Source: Moraxella sp. K1664 (GTDB lineage: Bacteria > Pseudomonadota > Gammaproteobacteria > Pseudomonadales > Moraxellaceae). Taken from it: a stretch of DNA of 64,000 nt. The position numbers and the translations under genes were made by a program. A model generated the notes under the pieces. The model was not told the DNA's origin. It searched no databases and saw nothing but the letters and a program-made list of their open reading frames with translations. Below, in pieces: positions 55,949 to 64,000 of the stretch (the stretch's first letter is position 1; every line of letters begins with the position of its first letter). The stretch lies in assembly GCF_039693965.1 (NCBI RefSeq), contig NZ_CP155576.1, positions 310,001 to 374,000 of the forward strand, given 5' to 3'.

Positions 55949-56692
55949 CTACTGTTTTAGCCAATCTTCCATCAGCTTAATTTCAGGCTCTTGGGCATTG
56001 ATGATTTGCTTTGCCAAATCTTGCATTGCTTTATCTTTGCCGTATTCTAATTGCACTTTTGCCATATTGACCGCTCCCTTGTGGTGGGGAATCATCGCTT
56101 TGGCAAAGGCGACATCAGGGTCGGTCTCATAAATTGCCGTCATCATTTCGCCGTGTGAATTGTCCAAGGCATAGGCTTTGGCGTGTGGGGCGTTGGCGTT
56201 TTGGGTGGTCGTGTCTTTGCCATTCAGCCAGCCATTCATCAAGTCAATTTCGGCTTGTTGTCCATCAATAATCGCTTGGGCAAGCTTTCGCATTGTTTCG
56301 TCTTTGCCAAATTCAAGCTGTACTTTTGCCATCTCAACTGCTCCGATATGGTGCGGAATCATACCTTTGGCAAAAGCGGTATCAGCATCGGCAAGATTGC
56401 CCGCTTTGCTCATCTCATCGCCCATCTTGTTCATCATTGCAAGATAGGCTTGGGTATGGGGCGGAGCATTTTGAGTGTCCATCGCCATAGCAGAGTGGTT
56501 CATATTGGCGTGGTTCATCTCTGCGTGCCCGTTTTGGTTATTTGGGCTGTCGTGGGTGGTTTGGGTGTGGTTATTGTCGCCTACCATCGAGTGCGTCGGC
56601 ACTTCGTTTTTGCCGTCGGCACAAGCGGTTAAAGTCGCCAAAACAACAGCGGCAACGACAAGATGTACGGCACGGTTTTTGATGAATGTCAT
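55949..56692 (-). CDS. Lipoprotein with two DUF305 domains
   Basis: About 247 residues from MTFIKNRAVHL; AAGGAG precedes. The lipobox is LTAC. His/Met-rich linker (HAEMNHANMNHSAMAMD), then two ferritin-like DUF305 repeats with MIPHHIGAVEMAKVQLEFGKD and MIPHHKGAVNMAKVQLEYGKD. DUF305 proteins are linked to copper binding. It is preceded by a metallothionein and a CueR-like regulator. Confidence 0.87.
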   Translation of the reverse strand: MTFIKNRAVHLVVAAVVLATLTACADGKNEVPTHSMVGDNNHTQTTHDSPNNQNGHAEMNHANMNHSAMAMDTQNAPPHTQAYLAMMNKMGDEMSKAGNLADADTAFAKGMIPHHIGAVEMAKVQLEFGKDETMRKLAQAIIDGQQAEIDLMNGWLNGKDTTTQNANAPHAKAYALDNSHGEMMTAIYETDPDVAFAKAMIPHHKGAVNMAKVQLEYGKDKAMQDLAKQIINAQEPEIKLMEDWLKQ

Positions 56693-56772
56693 TGGATTCT
56701 CCTTGTCAAAATGGGCATTGATAACATTGGGCAAATGACAGATTCGCCCAATGTCCATTTCACTATTTGGTT

Positions 56773-56919
56773 TTACGATTCACACGCACAGCCGTTGCAA
56801 GTGCAGTCATCACAAATGCACGGCTCGCCATTTTGGCAGTTGCATTTTGGATTGCAATTTTGCCCTGTGCAAGATTGGCAACCGCAGTGGGCGTTTGGGT
56901 TTTTGATGATGTCGTTCAT
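56773..56919 (-). CDS. Cysteine-rich metallothionein-like protein
   Basis: 48 residues, 12 of them Cys, in C-x-C and C-x-x-C pairs: HCGCQSCTGQNC, NPKCNCQNGEPCICDDC and TCNGCACES. The GGAG at 7 bases and the CueR-like promoter upstream support expression. It would bind Cu(I), Zn or Cd. It is too short for standard gene finding but has all signs of a real gene. Not closely like SmtA, so the family call rests on the Cys pattern. Confidence 0.85.
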   Translation of the reverse strand: MNDIIKNPNAHCGCQSCTGQNCNPKCNCQNGEPCICDDCTCNGCACES

Positions 56920-57006
56920 AACAATTCTCCAAATTAAAGGTTGATTATCAAAACAAAAACCGTTTTTAAACCACTAAAAACATTGCTTTTTTGTTTTAAT
57001 GAGCGT

Positions 57007-57037
57007 ATTATAAAGTCTAACCTTATGTTAGGGTCAA
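57007..57037 (-). promoter_or_regulatory. CueR-type promoter of metallothionein and DUF305
   Basis: Minus strand -35 TTGACC (57032-57037) and -10 TATAAT (57007-57012) with 19 bases between. The spacer CTAACATAAGGTTAG is a palindrome. Confidence 0.82.
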
Positions 57038-57091
57038 GGGTTATTTTTACTTGATAACATTTTTTTACACACCACTCAATAAGGAACAACA

Positions 57092-57481
57092 ATGAACATC
57101 GGACAAGCGTCTAAATCTACCCAACTTTCCGTCAAACAAATCCGTGATTATGAAAAAGCAGACTTATTAATTAACCCATCACGCAGTGAAGCAGGTTATC
57201 GGATTTATAACTCCAATGACATCGCTCGGCTAAAATTCATCGCCAAAGCCCGCAGCGTCGGTTTTTCGCTTGCACAGATTGGCGAGCTTTTGGCACTGCA
57301 AGACAATCCACACCGCACAAGTGCTCAGGTCAAAACGCTCACCGCCAGTCATATTGATTTTTTATCCAATAAAATCAAAGAATTAAAATCAATGCAACAC
57401 ACCCTGCAAGCGTGGAGCGATGCCTGCGGGGGCGATGACAATCCCGACTGCCCCATCTTAAAAGGCTTGAGCGATTTTTAA
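57092..57481 (+). CDS. MerR-family copper-type regulator (CueR-like)
   Basis: 129 residues. HTH: MNIGQASKSTQLSVKQIRDYEKADLL, then GYRIYNSNDIARLKFI. The C-terminal metal loop is SDACGGDDNPDCPILKG, which gives the C-x7-C spacing of Cu(I)/Ag(I) sensors. It faces the metallothionein gene across its predicted promoter. Confidence 0.88.
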   Translation: MNIGQASKSTQLSVKQIRDYEKADLLINPSRSEAGYRIYNSNDIARLKFIAKARSVGFSLAQIGELLALQDNPHRTSAQVKTLTASHIDFLSNKIKELKSMQHTLQAWSDACGGDDNPDCPILKGLSDF

Positions 57482-57541
57482 CCACTATCAAAGCAGATGA
57501 ATGCCATAGCTTGATAACAGCCGTGCATAACCATAAAAAAC

Positions 57542-58212
57542 TTATTTCAAATTCGCCTGATAAAACTCGGTTAATTTATCAACCACTTGGCTGACACAAT
57601 TATCTTGGTCGTATAAATCCATATGCCCAGCCCCTTTATCCAACAGCACATCGCCTTTGGCGTGGGTGCGTGTCAGGGCGATGACGGTTGCCCCTTGCAT
57701 TTTGGCGATTTGGATTGCCGCCAAGCCGACCGAACTGGTTGCACCGCCCAGCACCACGACATCGCCTTTTTGCAGTTTGCCAAATTCCAACAGTCCGCCA
57801 TAAGCGGTAACAAACGCCATCCAACTGGCGGACGCTTGCTCCATTGTCAGCGTGTCGGGGTGCTTGGCCACGGCGTGTTTGGGCATATTGACCAGCTCGC
57901 CATAAGTGCCGTATTCGGTAAACATAAAGGACGGAATGACGCTGACCTTATCGCCAATGGCAAATTCGCTCACGCCATTGCCAATCGCTGTTACCACGCC
58001 TGCCCCTTCGTAGCCCAAAATCGCAGGGAACACAGGGTCAATCACATACGCCCCTTCACGGTACATCATCTCGGCACGGTTTAAACCAATGGCGTGGATT
58101 TGGATTTGTACTTCATCGGCTTTGGGGGCGGGGATTTGTACGTCATTTGTACGTCAACGATTTGCAGGACATCAGGCGAACCTGTTTTGGTAAATTGAAT
58201 TTGTTTGCTCAT
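57542..58212 (-). pseudogene. Zinc-type quinone/alcohol oxidoreductase, broken
   Basis: The start MSKQIQFTKTGSPDVLQIVD is followed by an 11-base tandem duplication (58134-58155) that shifts the frame. Removing one copy gives QIPAPKADEVQIQIHAIGLN and joins the long frame with GYEGAGVVTAIG and VVLGGATSSVGLAAIQIAK. The C-terminal half is much shorter than normal and jumps from DKGAGHMDLY to a YQANLK end, so an internal deletion is likely too. Confidence 0.8.
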
Positions 58213-58238
58213 TTTTTTCTCTTTAAGTAAATATTGAT

Positions 58239-58907
58239 TTAATCGTGGAAAAACACGGTTTCGCCTTGTGGGGCTCTGGGCTGACGAATGTCATTGGCTG
58301 GCGATTGGCTATCAGGTTTACCAAAAGACACGCCCACCATCAACTGATAATCATCAGATACGCCAAACTCTTCTCGTACCACATCAGGATACATCGCCAA
58401 CAATAGCTGTGGCACGCTACCAAAACCACGAGCAGTCAAAGACAACATAAAGGTTTGTACAATCATACCCACATCCATTGCCGAAAACACATTGTCGCCA
58501 ATTTTGGGCATAAAGAAAAAAGCACAATGCGGTGCACCATAAAAACGCACATTCTCTTCGGCAAAATTTTTACGACCTTCTTTATCGGCACGAGAGATAT
58601 TAAAAGCATCGTACAGGCGTTTGTAGGCATCACGCATACGCTCTTCATATACGCCGACAAAATTGGCTTGGTCATAACCAAAATCAGGGTTTGGCGTGCC
58701 ATTTCTAAACCGCTCAACCAATTTATCGGACAAACGAGCCAATGCATCACCCGACACAATATGAATTTGCCAAGGCTGGGCATTGACCGCAGACGGGGAA
58801 CGCAAGGTATCATCAAGTACCGCACCAATGTCGGCTTTGGATAAAGTTTCGGGCAAAAACTCACGAATGGATTGGCGAGTTTGAACGGCGGTTGAAAAAT
58901 CAAGCAT
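58239..58907 (-). CDS. Nitroreductase family protein
   Basis: 222 residues. FMN contacts: TRQSIREFLPETL, RSPSAVNAQPWQIHIVSG, and the late GFGSVPQLLL and VGVSFGKPD. It would reduce nitro or quinone compounds with NAD(P)H. It ends upstream of the broken oxidoreductase, with which it may have been transcribed. Confidence 0.88.
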   Translation of the reverse strand: MLDFSTAVQTRQSIREFLPETLSKADIGAVLDDTLRSPSAVNAQPWQIHIVSGDALARLSDKLVERFRNGTPNPDFGYDQANFVGVYEERMRDAYKRLYDAFNISRADKEGRKNFAEENVRFYGAPHCAFFFMPKIGDNVFSAMDVGMIVQTFMLSLTARGFGSVPQLLLAMYPDVVREEFGVSDDYQLMVGVSFGKPDSQSPANDIRQPRAPQGETVFFHD

Positions 58908-59090
58908 AAATTACTCCAAATAAATGATTTTGTTTAGGACGTGTTAAATTTACATCTTATTTTATAAAATGTTATCAATGTTCAATACGTCCAAAGATAA
59001 TGCCTATTTTAAAACAATATTAAATTTGTTAAAATAACATAAACAACAAAACTCTTTTGCTAAATTAGCATAAATAGTTTTGATAAGACA

Positions 59091-59126
59091 AAAAAACCGC
59101 TTTTATTTAAAAAACGGTGTTTTTTA
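59091..59126. terminator. Hairpin terminator near 3' end of broken MBL gene
   Basis: AAAAAAACCGCTTTT and AAAAACGGTGTTTTTT arms pair imperfectly. It lies just past the MBL stop and so terminates on the minus strand. Confidence 0.6.
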
Positions 59127-59213
59127 TTATGTAAAATTAGTATTCAAGTGGTGTGTATTCAACAGGTACCCAAGAATGAACCGACCCCCAAATCTTAGAC
59201 ATAAGATTAAAGG

Positions 59214-60095
59214 TTAGGTTGTTGCAAGTGGTTGTATTAACCCTAATTGGACTAAGTTTCTGTACTTAACAGGACTTAGTCCTTTTAATTTGCTCTTTAT
59301 TCTATCATGATTGTAGTAGTGTATGTACTCATCAATCACTTGTTTAAGTTCATCTGTTGATGTAAATGTGGTTGTCTCATAAAATATCTCTTGTTTTAGC
59401 GTACCAAAGAAGCTCTCTATCACAGCATTATCCAAACAATTGCCTTTTCTTGACATGCTTTGGGTTAAGCCTTGTTCTTTTAGGGTTTGTTGATACTGGT
59501 GCATTTGATAGTGCCAGCCTTGGTCTGAATGAATGATGGGTTTGTCATCCATCTTTTCTTGGCTTAGCTTGGATAGGGCATCATTTAACATCTCTTTGAC
59601 CAACTCATACGTTGGTCTGTCCTTCATCGTATAACTGACAATCTCACCATTAAACAAGTCGATGATGGGCGATAGGTAGAGTTTTCTTTGAATGACACTG
59701 CCATCATTTGCCTTGTCTTGTACTTTAAACTCTGTGATGTCTGTTGCCCACTTTTGATTGGGTTTGTCTGCTTTAAAGTCTCTTTTGAGTATATTGTCCT
59801 GAATGGTATCTTTGCCCATTGTGCCTTTGTAAGTATTAAACTTACGTTGACGACGAACCAATGCTTTGAGTCCAAGTTTAGCCATCAGTCGTTGCACTCG
59901 TTTATGATTAATGACCATGCCTTTTTGGGCAAGCTGATTGTTAAGCTCTGATGTGATTCTACGATAACCATACCTGCCCTTGTGTTGGTGGTAGATGTGG
60001 TTAATGTGTTCTTTTAAGTCAAGGTCTTTGTCAGGCTTTGTACTTTGACGAATGTGGTAATAAAACACACTTCTTGGCAAGTTTGACACTGCCAA
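59214..60095 (-). CDS. IS3-family OrfB transposase, copy 3
   Basis: 293 residues, identical in sequence to the other two copies; made by -1 slippage from OrfA. Confidence 0.92.
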   Translation of the reverse strand: MAVSNLPRSVFYYHIRQSTKPDKDLDLKEHINHIYHQHKGRYGYRRITSELNNQLAQKGMVINHKRVQRLMAKLGLKALVRRQRKFNTYKGTMGKDTIQDNILKRDFKADKPNQKWATDITEFKVQDKANDGSVIQRKLYLSPIIDLFNGEIVSYTMKDRPTYELVKEMLNDALSKLSQEKMDDKPIIHSDQGWHYQMHQYQQTLKEQGLTQSMSRKGNCLDNAVIESFFGTLKQEIFYETTTFTSTDELKQVIDEYIHYYNHDRIKSKLKGLSPVKYRNLVQLGLIQPLATT

Positions 60096-60136
60096 TAAGT
60101 CAGCAAGTTTGTGCTTATGCCTTAATTCTTGGATGA

Positions 60137-60673
60137 TCAGGACTTGTTCTTTGTTTGTACTGATTGTTCCTTTTGACGAATTAAGGCATCTAGCTTTTTT
60201 AGATAGTCATTCTCTGCTCTAAGATAGGCAAGTTCATCAAGCAAATCATCCACACTTTTTTCGTGGTCTTGTTTGGTTTTCCAAGTTGATTTGGTTTTAT
60301 TAGCGTTGTGTTTGTTTGACATTGCTTTTTTGCCTTTGGGTTTGGGTATTAGTCCCATTATACCAAAGGCTTGGTAGGACTTTAACCAAGTTGACAGTAA
60401 AGAAGGTTGTGGCAGATTAAGCTCTATGGCAAGTTGTGTAAGCGATTTGCCCTGTTGTATGGCTTGAACGGCATTAAGCTTAAAATCTGTGTCATAGACA
60501 GCCTTTGTGTGTCGTCTTTTTATGCCATCAATGCCATGTGCTTGATAGAGTTTAACCCATAGCTCTACGGTTGTGTGGTTTAGATTAAAGTGTTTGGCGG
60601 TTTGTTTGTAGCCATGATGATTAAGATAATACCCAATCACAGACAGTTTAAAGTCGGTTGTGTATTTTGCCAT
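60137..60673 (-). CDS. IS3-family OrfA, copy 3
   Basis: About 178 residues, identical to the other copies. Confidence 0.92.
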   Translation of the reverse strand: MAKYTTDFKLSVIGYYLNHHGYKQTAKHFNLNHTTVELWVKLYQAHGIDGIKRRHTKAVYDTDFKLNAVQAIQQGKSLTQLAIELNLPQPSLLSTWLKSYQAFGIMGLIPKPKGKKAMSNKHNANKTKSTWKTKQDHEKSVDDLLDELAYLRAENDYLKKLDALIRQKEQSVQTKNKS

Positions 60674-61840
60674 AAAAAGCACCCCAAAGGTTAGTGTGTC
60701 TAACTTTTGGGGTGCGGTTCAGAATAGCCCTTTTTCTCTTGGCGAATATGCCCAAGTCCTGGGAATGGCAAGTGAGCCCCTGCAATCCAAGTTTTGTTTT
60801 TGGCAAGTTTTGGAAACATCGCCAATCGGCTGGCACGAGCTGATTTTGCATTCACATCAAACTCGGCTGCCACACTTGGTTCAGGCAGTTGCAAGGCGTG
60901 GTTGTGCAACAAATCGCCCCACACAAACAATTTTTCGCCTTTTGATGAGACTTCCACACTGCTATGACCTGGGGTATGCCCTGTGGTTGGCACGGATTTG
61001 AAATTTGGGATAATTTCATCGCCCAAATTATAATATTTCACACGCCCTGCCGCCGCATAAGGAGCAACCGCATCTCGTGTCTATTGGGCATATTTTTGGG
61101 TATGCTCTGGCATTTGGCTGATAGGCGTGTCTAACCAAAAGGCTTTTTCTTGATTGGCAATATAAACGGTTGCATTTGGAAATTCCATTTTGCCATTGCG
61201 AGTTACGCCACTAAAATGGTCAAAATGCAAATGCGTTGGAATAATGGTATCCACCTGTTCAGGGCGATAGCCTGATTTAATCAAACTTTCGGCTAATTTA
61301 CCCACTTTATCATCAAACACATCACCAGAACCTGCGTCAAGTAGCACCAAATTTTTGCCTGTGTTAATCAAATACCCCGTAACAGCCGTTTGTACGCCAC
61401 CATCTGGAAGCATTGGACGAAATTGCCCTGAAATCAACTCATCTAATTGTTTTTTGGTTAATTTGGTAAACTGTTGATAAACAGGTGTACCAATGGACAA
61501 ATAACCGTCATACAAAGCGGTAACTTCATAATCGCCAAGCATCATACGATAGTAGCCGTCCACTTGGGTGCGTTTTTGTGCTACGGCATTTTCTGTGGGT
61601 TGATAAACTGCGTGTGAATGCGAATGCGTACCGTGAGCCATTGCCACCGAGCTAAAAAGCGAGCCTGCAAGCAATAACGCCGTGCTGATTTTGGATAATG
61701 TTTTCATAAAAAACCTTATTAAAATAATGAATAATAGATAAAGCAAAATGCCCTATCCTGTGAAGTGAGCATATTGTAATGGCTTTTTAAATTTGTTAAA
61801 ATAGCAACAATAACAAAACACCTATGCCAAAACCGCACAA

Positions 61841-62761
61841 ATGAACCCCAAAAACACCACACTCCACGCCCTAGAAATTTTTTTAGCCGTAGCCCGTGAA
61901 AAAAACTTTTCCGAAGTCGCCCGCCAGTACGATGTGGCAAATTCGGTCATTTCTCGGCAAATCAAGCAGTTAGAAGACGATTTTGGGCAAACCTTATTTT
62001 ACCGTAGCACAAGGGCGATGAGTTTGACGCAGGCGGGGGAAGTTTTTGCCACGCACGCCAAAGCGATTTTGGGCGAATTTTCCCATTTGACTGACAAATT
62101 AAACGATAAAAATCAAGAACCTAATGGCATTATCCACATCAACGCCCCTGTATTTTTTGGGCAAAAACACATCGTCCCACATTTGGGCGAACTTGCCAAA
62201 CGCTATCCCAAATTGCAAATTCATTTAAGCCAAACCGATGATTTTATTGACCCTTATAGCCAAATCGCCGATATGATTGTGCGGGTTGCCGTGCCGACCG
62301 ACAGCAATTTAAAGCAAAAAATCATCGCCCGCCAACGCCATTTTTTGCTGGCGTCCCCTGCGTATTTGGCGAAATTTGGCACGCCCAAAACGGTTGCTGA
62401 TTTGGCAAATCATCAGGGGCTTTTTTATCGTGGGCAGTTGGGGTTATTGCGTTGGCGAGAAAAGGCAAGCCAACAAGTGATTAAGGTGCAAGAAAGTTTT
62501 GTAAGCAATAACGGCAACAGCCTGATTGAAATGGCAGTTGCTGGAAACGGCATTGTGGCGATGCCTGATTGGGCGGTGGTGGACGAAATCCGCTCGGGCA
62601 AACTTATTCCCATTTTGGCGGACACGCCCATTTCCAGCGACAATCAAGAGATTTGTGTTGCCATACTCACGCCACAAAGTGCTTATCGCCCTGTCAATGT
62701 ACAGGCGGTTATGGATTTTTTAGTAGAAAAATGGAATCAGGGGGAAGATTGGCGGGTTTAA
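61841..62761 (+). CDS. LysR-family transcriptional regulator
   Basis: 306 residues. HTH: FLAVAREKNFSEVARQYDVANSVISRQIKQLE, with LFYRSTRAMSLTQAG. The effector domain contains HINAPVFFGQKHI and the SLIEMAVAGNGIVAMPDW pattern. It diverges from the broken MBL gene, its probable target; the intergenic region is about 130 bases. Confidence 0.9.
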   Translation: MNPKNTTLHALEIFLAVAREKNFSEVARQYDVANSVISRQIKQLEDDFGQTLFYRSTRAMSLTQAGEVFATHAKAILGEFSHLTDKLNDKNQEPNGIIHINAPVFFGQKHIVPHLGELAKRYPKLQIHLSQTDDFIDPYSQIADMIVRVAVPTDSNLKQKIIARQRHFLLASPAYLAKFGTPKTVADLANHQGLFYRGQLGLLRWREKASQQVIKVQESFVSNNGNSLIEMAVAGNGIVAMPDWAVVDEIRSGKLIPILADTPISSDNQEICVAILTPQSAYRPVNVQAVMDFLVEKWNQGEDWRV

Positions 62762-62810
62762 TTTTTATAGCAAAAAACACCGCCTATCCCACGATAAACG
62801 GTGCATTCAT

Positions 62811-63799
62811 TTAACTTAATGTTTGCCTAATTGCCCTTGCAATTTCATAGGCTAAATTCACAGGCACGGCATTGCCAATCATTTTATAAGCATCATTTAA
62901 ATTTTGATAAATAAACACAAAATCATCAGGAAATCCCTGCACCCTTGCCACTTCTCTCACCGTCGTTCGCCGATATAAATGCTCTTTGCCTGCCACAAAT
63001 TCAAATTTATCGGCTTCTACTTTTTGCATTTTGGGAGCATTAGGGTGTAATTGGCATTGTCGCCCAGACGCTTGCACCGTAAAACCTTGCTCATGCCACG
63101 CTTTGACACGATTTCTGCTCATAAACATAGGAGAAAAACCGCCAACAAAATATTCATTGTGATTGATTGCTTGGGGGTTTTTCTTATTATTATCCAAAGC
63201 AGGAATGGCGGTATCTTGCAAATCCCAAATAATGTCTTTTAATGTGATTTTATCTTTATCATTAATGGTTGAGCCAACTGGAAATTCAAAATCAATGTTT
63301 AAATCTTTACGAAAACCAATATAAAAAACCCGTTTTCGCTCTTGTGCCACGCCATAATCTTTGGCATTAACCATAGTTAAAGTAACATCATAACCACAAT
63401 CATCAAACATTTTTAAAATATTTTGCACCGCTTGATTGTGGCGATTGGCAAGCATTCCACTCACATTTTCTGCCAAAAAGAATTTGGGCTGTTTGTTTTT
63501 TAAAATACGAATATAATCAAAAATAATTGACCACGAGCATCATCAATCCCACGCAACGCCCCAGCTTCCGACCACGATTGGCAAGGAGGCCCGCCAATAA
63601 TTCCGTCAATATCATCAGGAAAATCGCTTTCTTTGATTTGACGAATATCGCCTTCTATTAGGTGTGTGTCGGGGTGATTGGCTTTAAAGGTCGCCCAAAT
63701 GGCTTTGTCATACTCATTGGCAACAGGTATCTTAAACCCTGCTTTCTTAAAGCCCAAATCAAGCCCACCACAGCCACTAAATAAACTGATGATTTTCAT
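62811..63799 (-). pseudogene. C5-cytosine DNA methyltransferase, HaeIII-like, frameshifted
   Basis: Motif [18 protein letters not shown]. Motif [27 protein letters not shown]. Then ENVSGML (VI), [11 protein letters not shown] (VIII), the variable region, and [16 protein letters not shown] (X). At 63520-63524 an A5 tract must be A6 to join [17 protein letters not shown] to FFLAENVSG. The HaeIII-type M.GGCC order is close, so GGCC is the likely target. The restriction partner is not seen. A single-base indel or error. Confidence 0.85.
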
Positions 63800-63813
63800 A
63801 AGATATAGATAAA

Positions 63814-64000
63814 TTATTTTTTAAAACGGATGAGTTTTGCTGGTTTTAACTGAGCCGGATTATTGGGGTTTTTGATAAGCACATCCACAATCTCAAATCC
63901 GTCAATCTGACCGATAAGCGACTCAATCATCGCCACATTGTCAAAACTTTGGTATTTTTGTTGATTGATGAGACACATAAAAATTAAACTCGCTATTATC
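63814..64000 (-). CDS. Hypothetical protein, 5' part outside window or short
   Basis: The frame runs to the right edge and reads [20 protein letters not shown], then [19 protein letters not shown], ending KLIRFKK. A short version would begin at the ATG 63978 (54 residues). No family recognised. It lies upstream of the methyltransferase. Confidence 0.4.
   Translation of the reverse strand, partial: IIASLIFMCLINQQKYQSFDNVAMIESLIGQIDGFEIVDVLIKNPNNPAQLKPAKLIRFKK

Larger units (their letters stand above)
59177..60721 (-). mobile_element. IS3-family insertion sequence, copy 3
   Basis: 1545 bases, same ends as copies 1 and 2. GAA flanks both sides as the target repeat. It lies inside the MBL gene. 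Confidence 0.93.
59137..61707 (-). pseudogene. Secreted MBL-fold hydrolase, nonsense codon plus IS insertion
   Basis: Start MKTLSKISTALLLAGSLFSS with a signal peptide; metal motif HLHFDHFSG. A TAG at 61081-61083 cuts the frame after KYAQ, yet the same frame continues as TRDAVAPYAAAGRVKYYNLG and TTGHTPGHSS. IS3 copy 3 lies near the 3' end. Across the IS the frame resumes as GYSWVPVEYTPLEY and stops at 59137. So the gene has a nonsense codon and an insertion. The LysR gene stands opposite. Confidence 0.88.

Overview
The window looks like chromosome of a Moraxellaceae bacterium, most likely Moraxella. The basis is gene content and order (trpF-trpB-trpA-accD-folC-SPOR protein, pyrB with a non-catalytic pyrC', efp/epmB, ohr/ohrR) and moderate-to-low GC. 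Species cannot be fixed from the sequence alone. No rRNA, tRNA or CRISPR array was seen.

Layout, left to right. 1-3020: a chemosensory-like cluster on the minus strand (CheX-like fragment, CheY-like receiver, membrane CheA-like kinase). 3359-17828: a long minus-strand run built on the housekeeping order trpF, trpB, trpA, accD, folC, SPOR/LysM. The trp part is opened up by tightly packed accessory genes: three PIN-toxin modules, a NADAR protein, a YdfG-like reductase and four members of one unrecognised membrane-protein family. Start/stop overlaps and duplicated scraps of trpA and of the NADAR gene show how cassettes were stacked. One toxin gene holds a small inverted-repeat element, which itself holds an IS110 transposon. 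The left end of that transposon can be folded into a bridge-RNA-like guide that matches its own insertion site.

18161-33384: mostly housekeeping genes (gdhA, FAD dehydrogenase, thioredoxin-like protein, uracil permease, ruvC, fxsA, epmB/efp, TonB receptor, pyrC', pyrB). The first of three identical IS3-family elements sits in the loop of the efp terminator. 33721-39488: AlkB-like and metallo-beta-lactamase-fold genes, then a visibly AT-rich island encoding a predicted ABC three-component conflict system (nuclease-like effector split at an A8 tract, middle component, DUF3732/Rad50-like ATPase).

39489-64000: a patchwork rich in regulators and broken genes. It contains ohr/ohrR, MarR, TetR, YgaV/YgaP-like genes, an arsenic and a cation-efflux cassette, a copper-type MerR regulator facing a 12-cysteine metallothionein and a DUF305 protein, and a HaeIII-like cytosine methyltransferase with a frameshift. 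The arsenic/cation cassette carries perfect or near-perfect Neisseriaceae DNA-uptake sequences, pointing to transfer from a Kingella/Simonsiella-like donor. Many genes here carry one small lesion (1-nt shifts, 10-11 bp tandem duplications, nonsense codons, IS insertion). This means either real decay or local sequence error.
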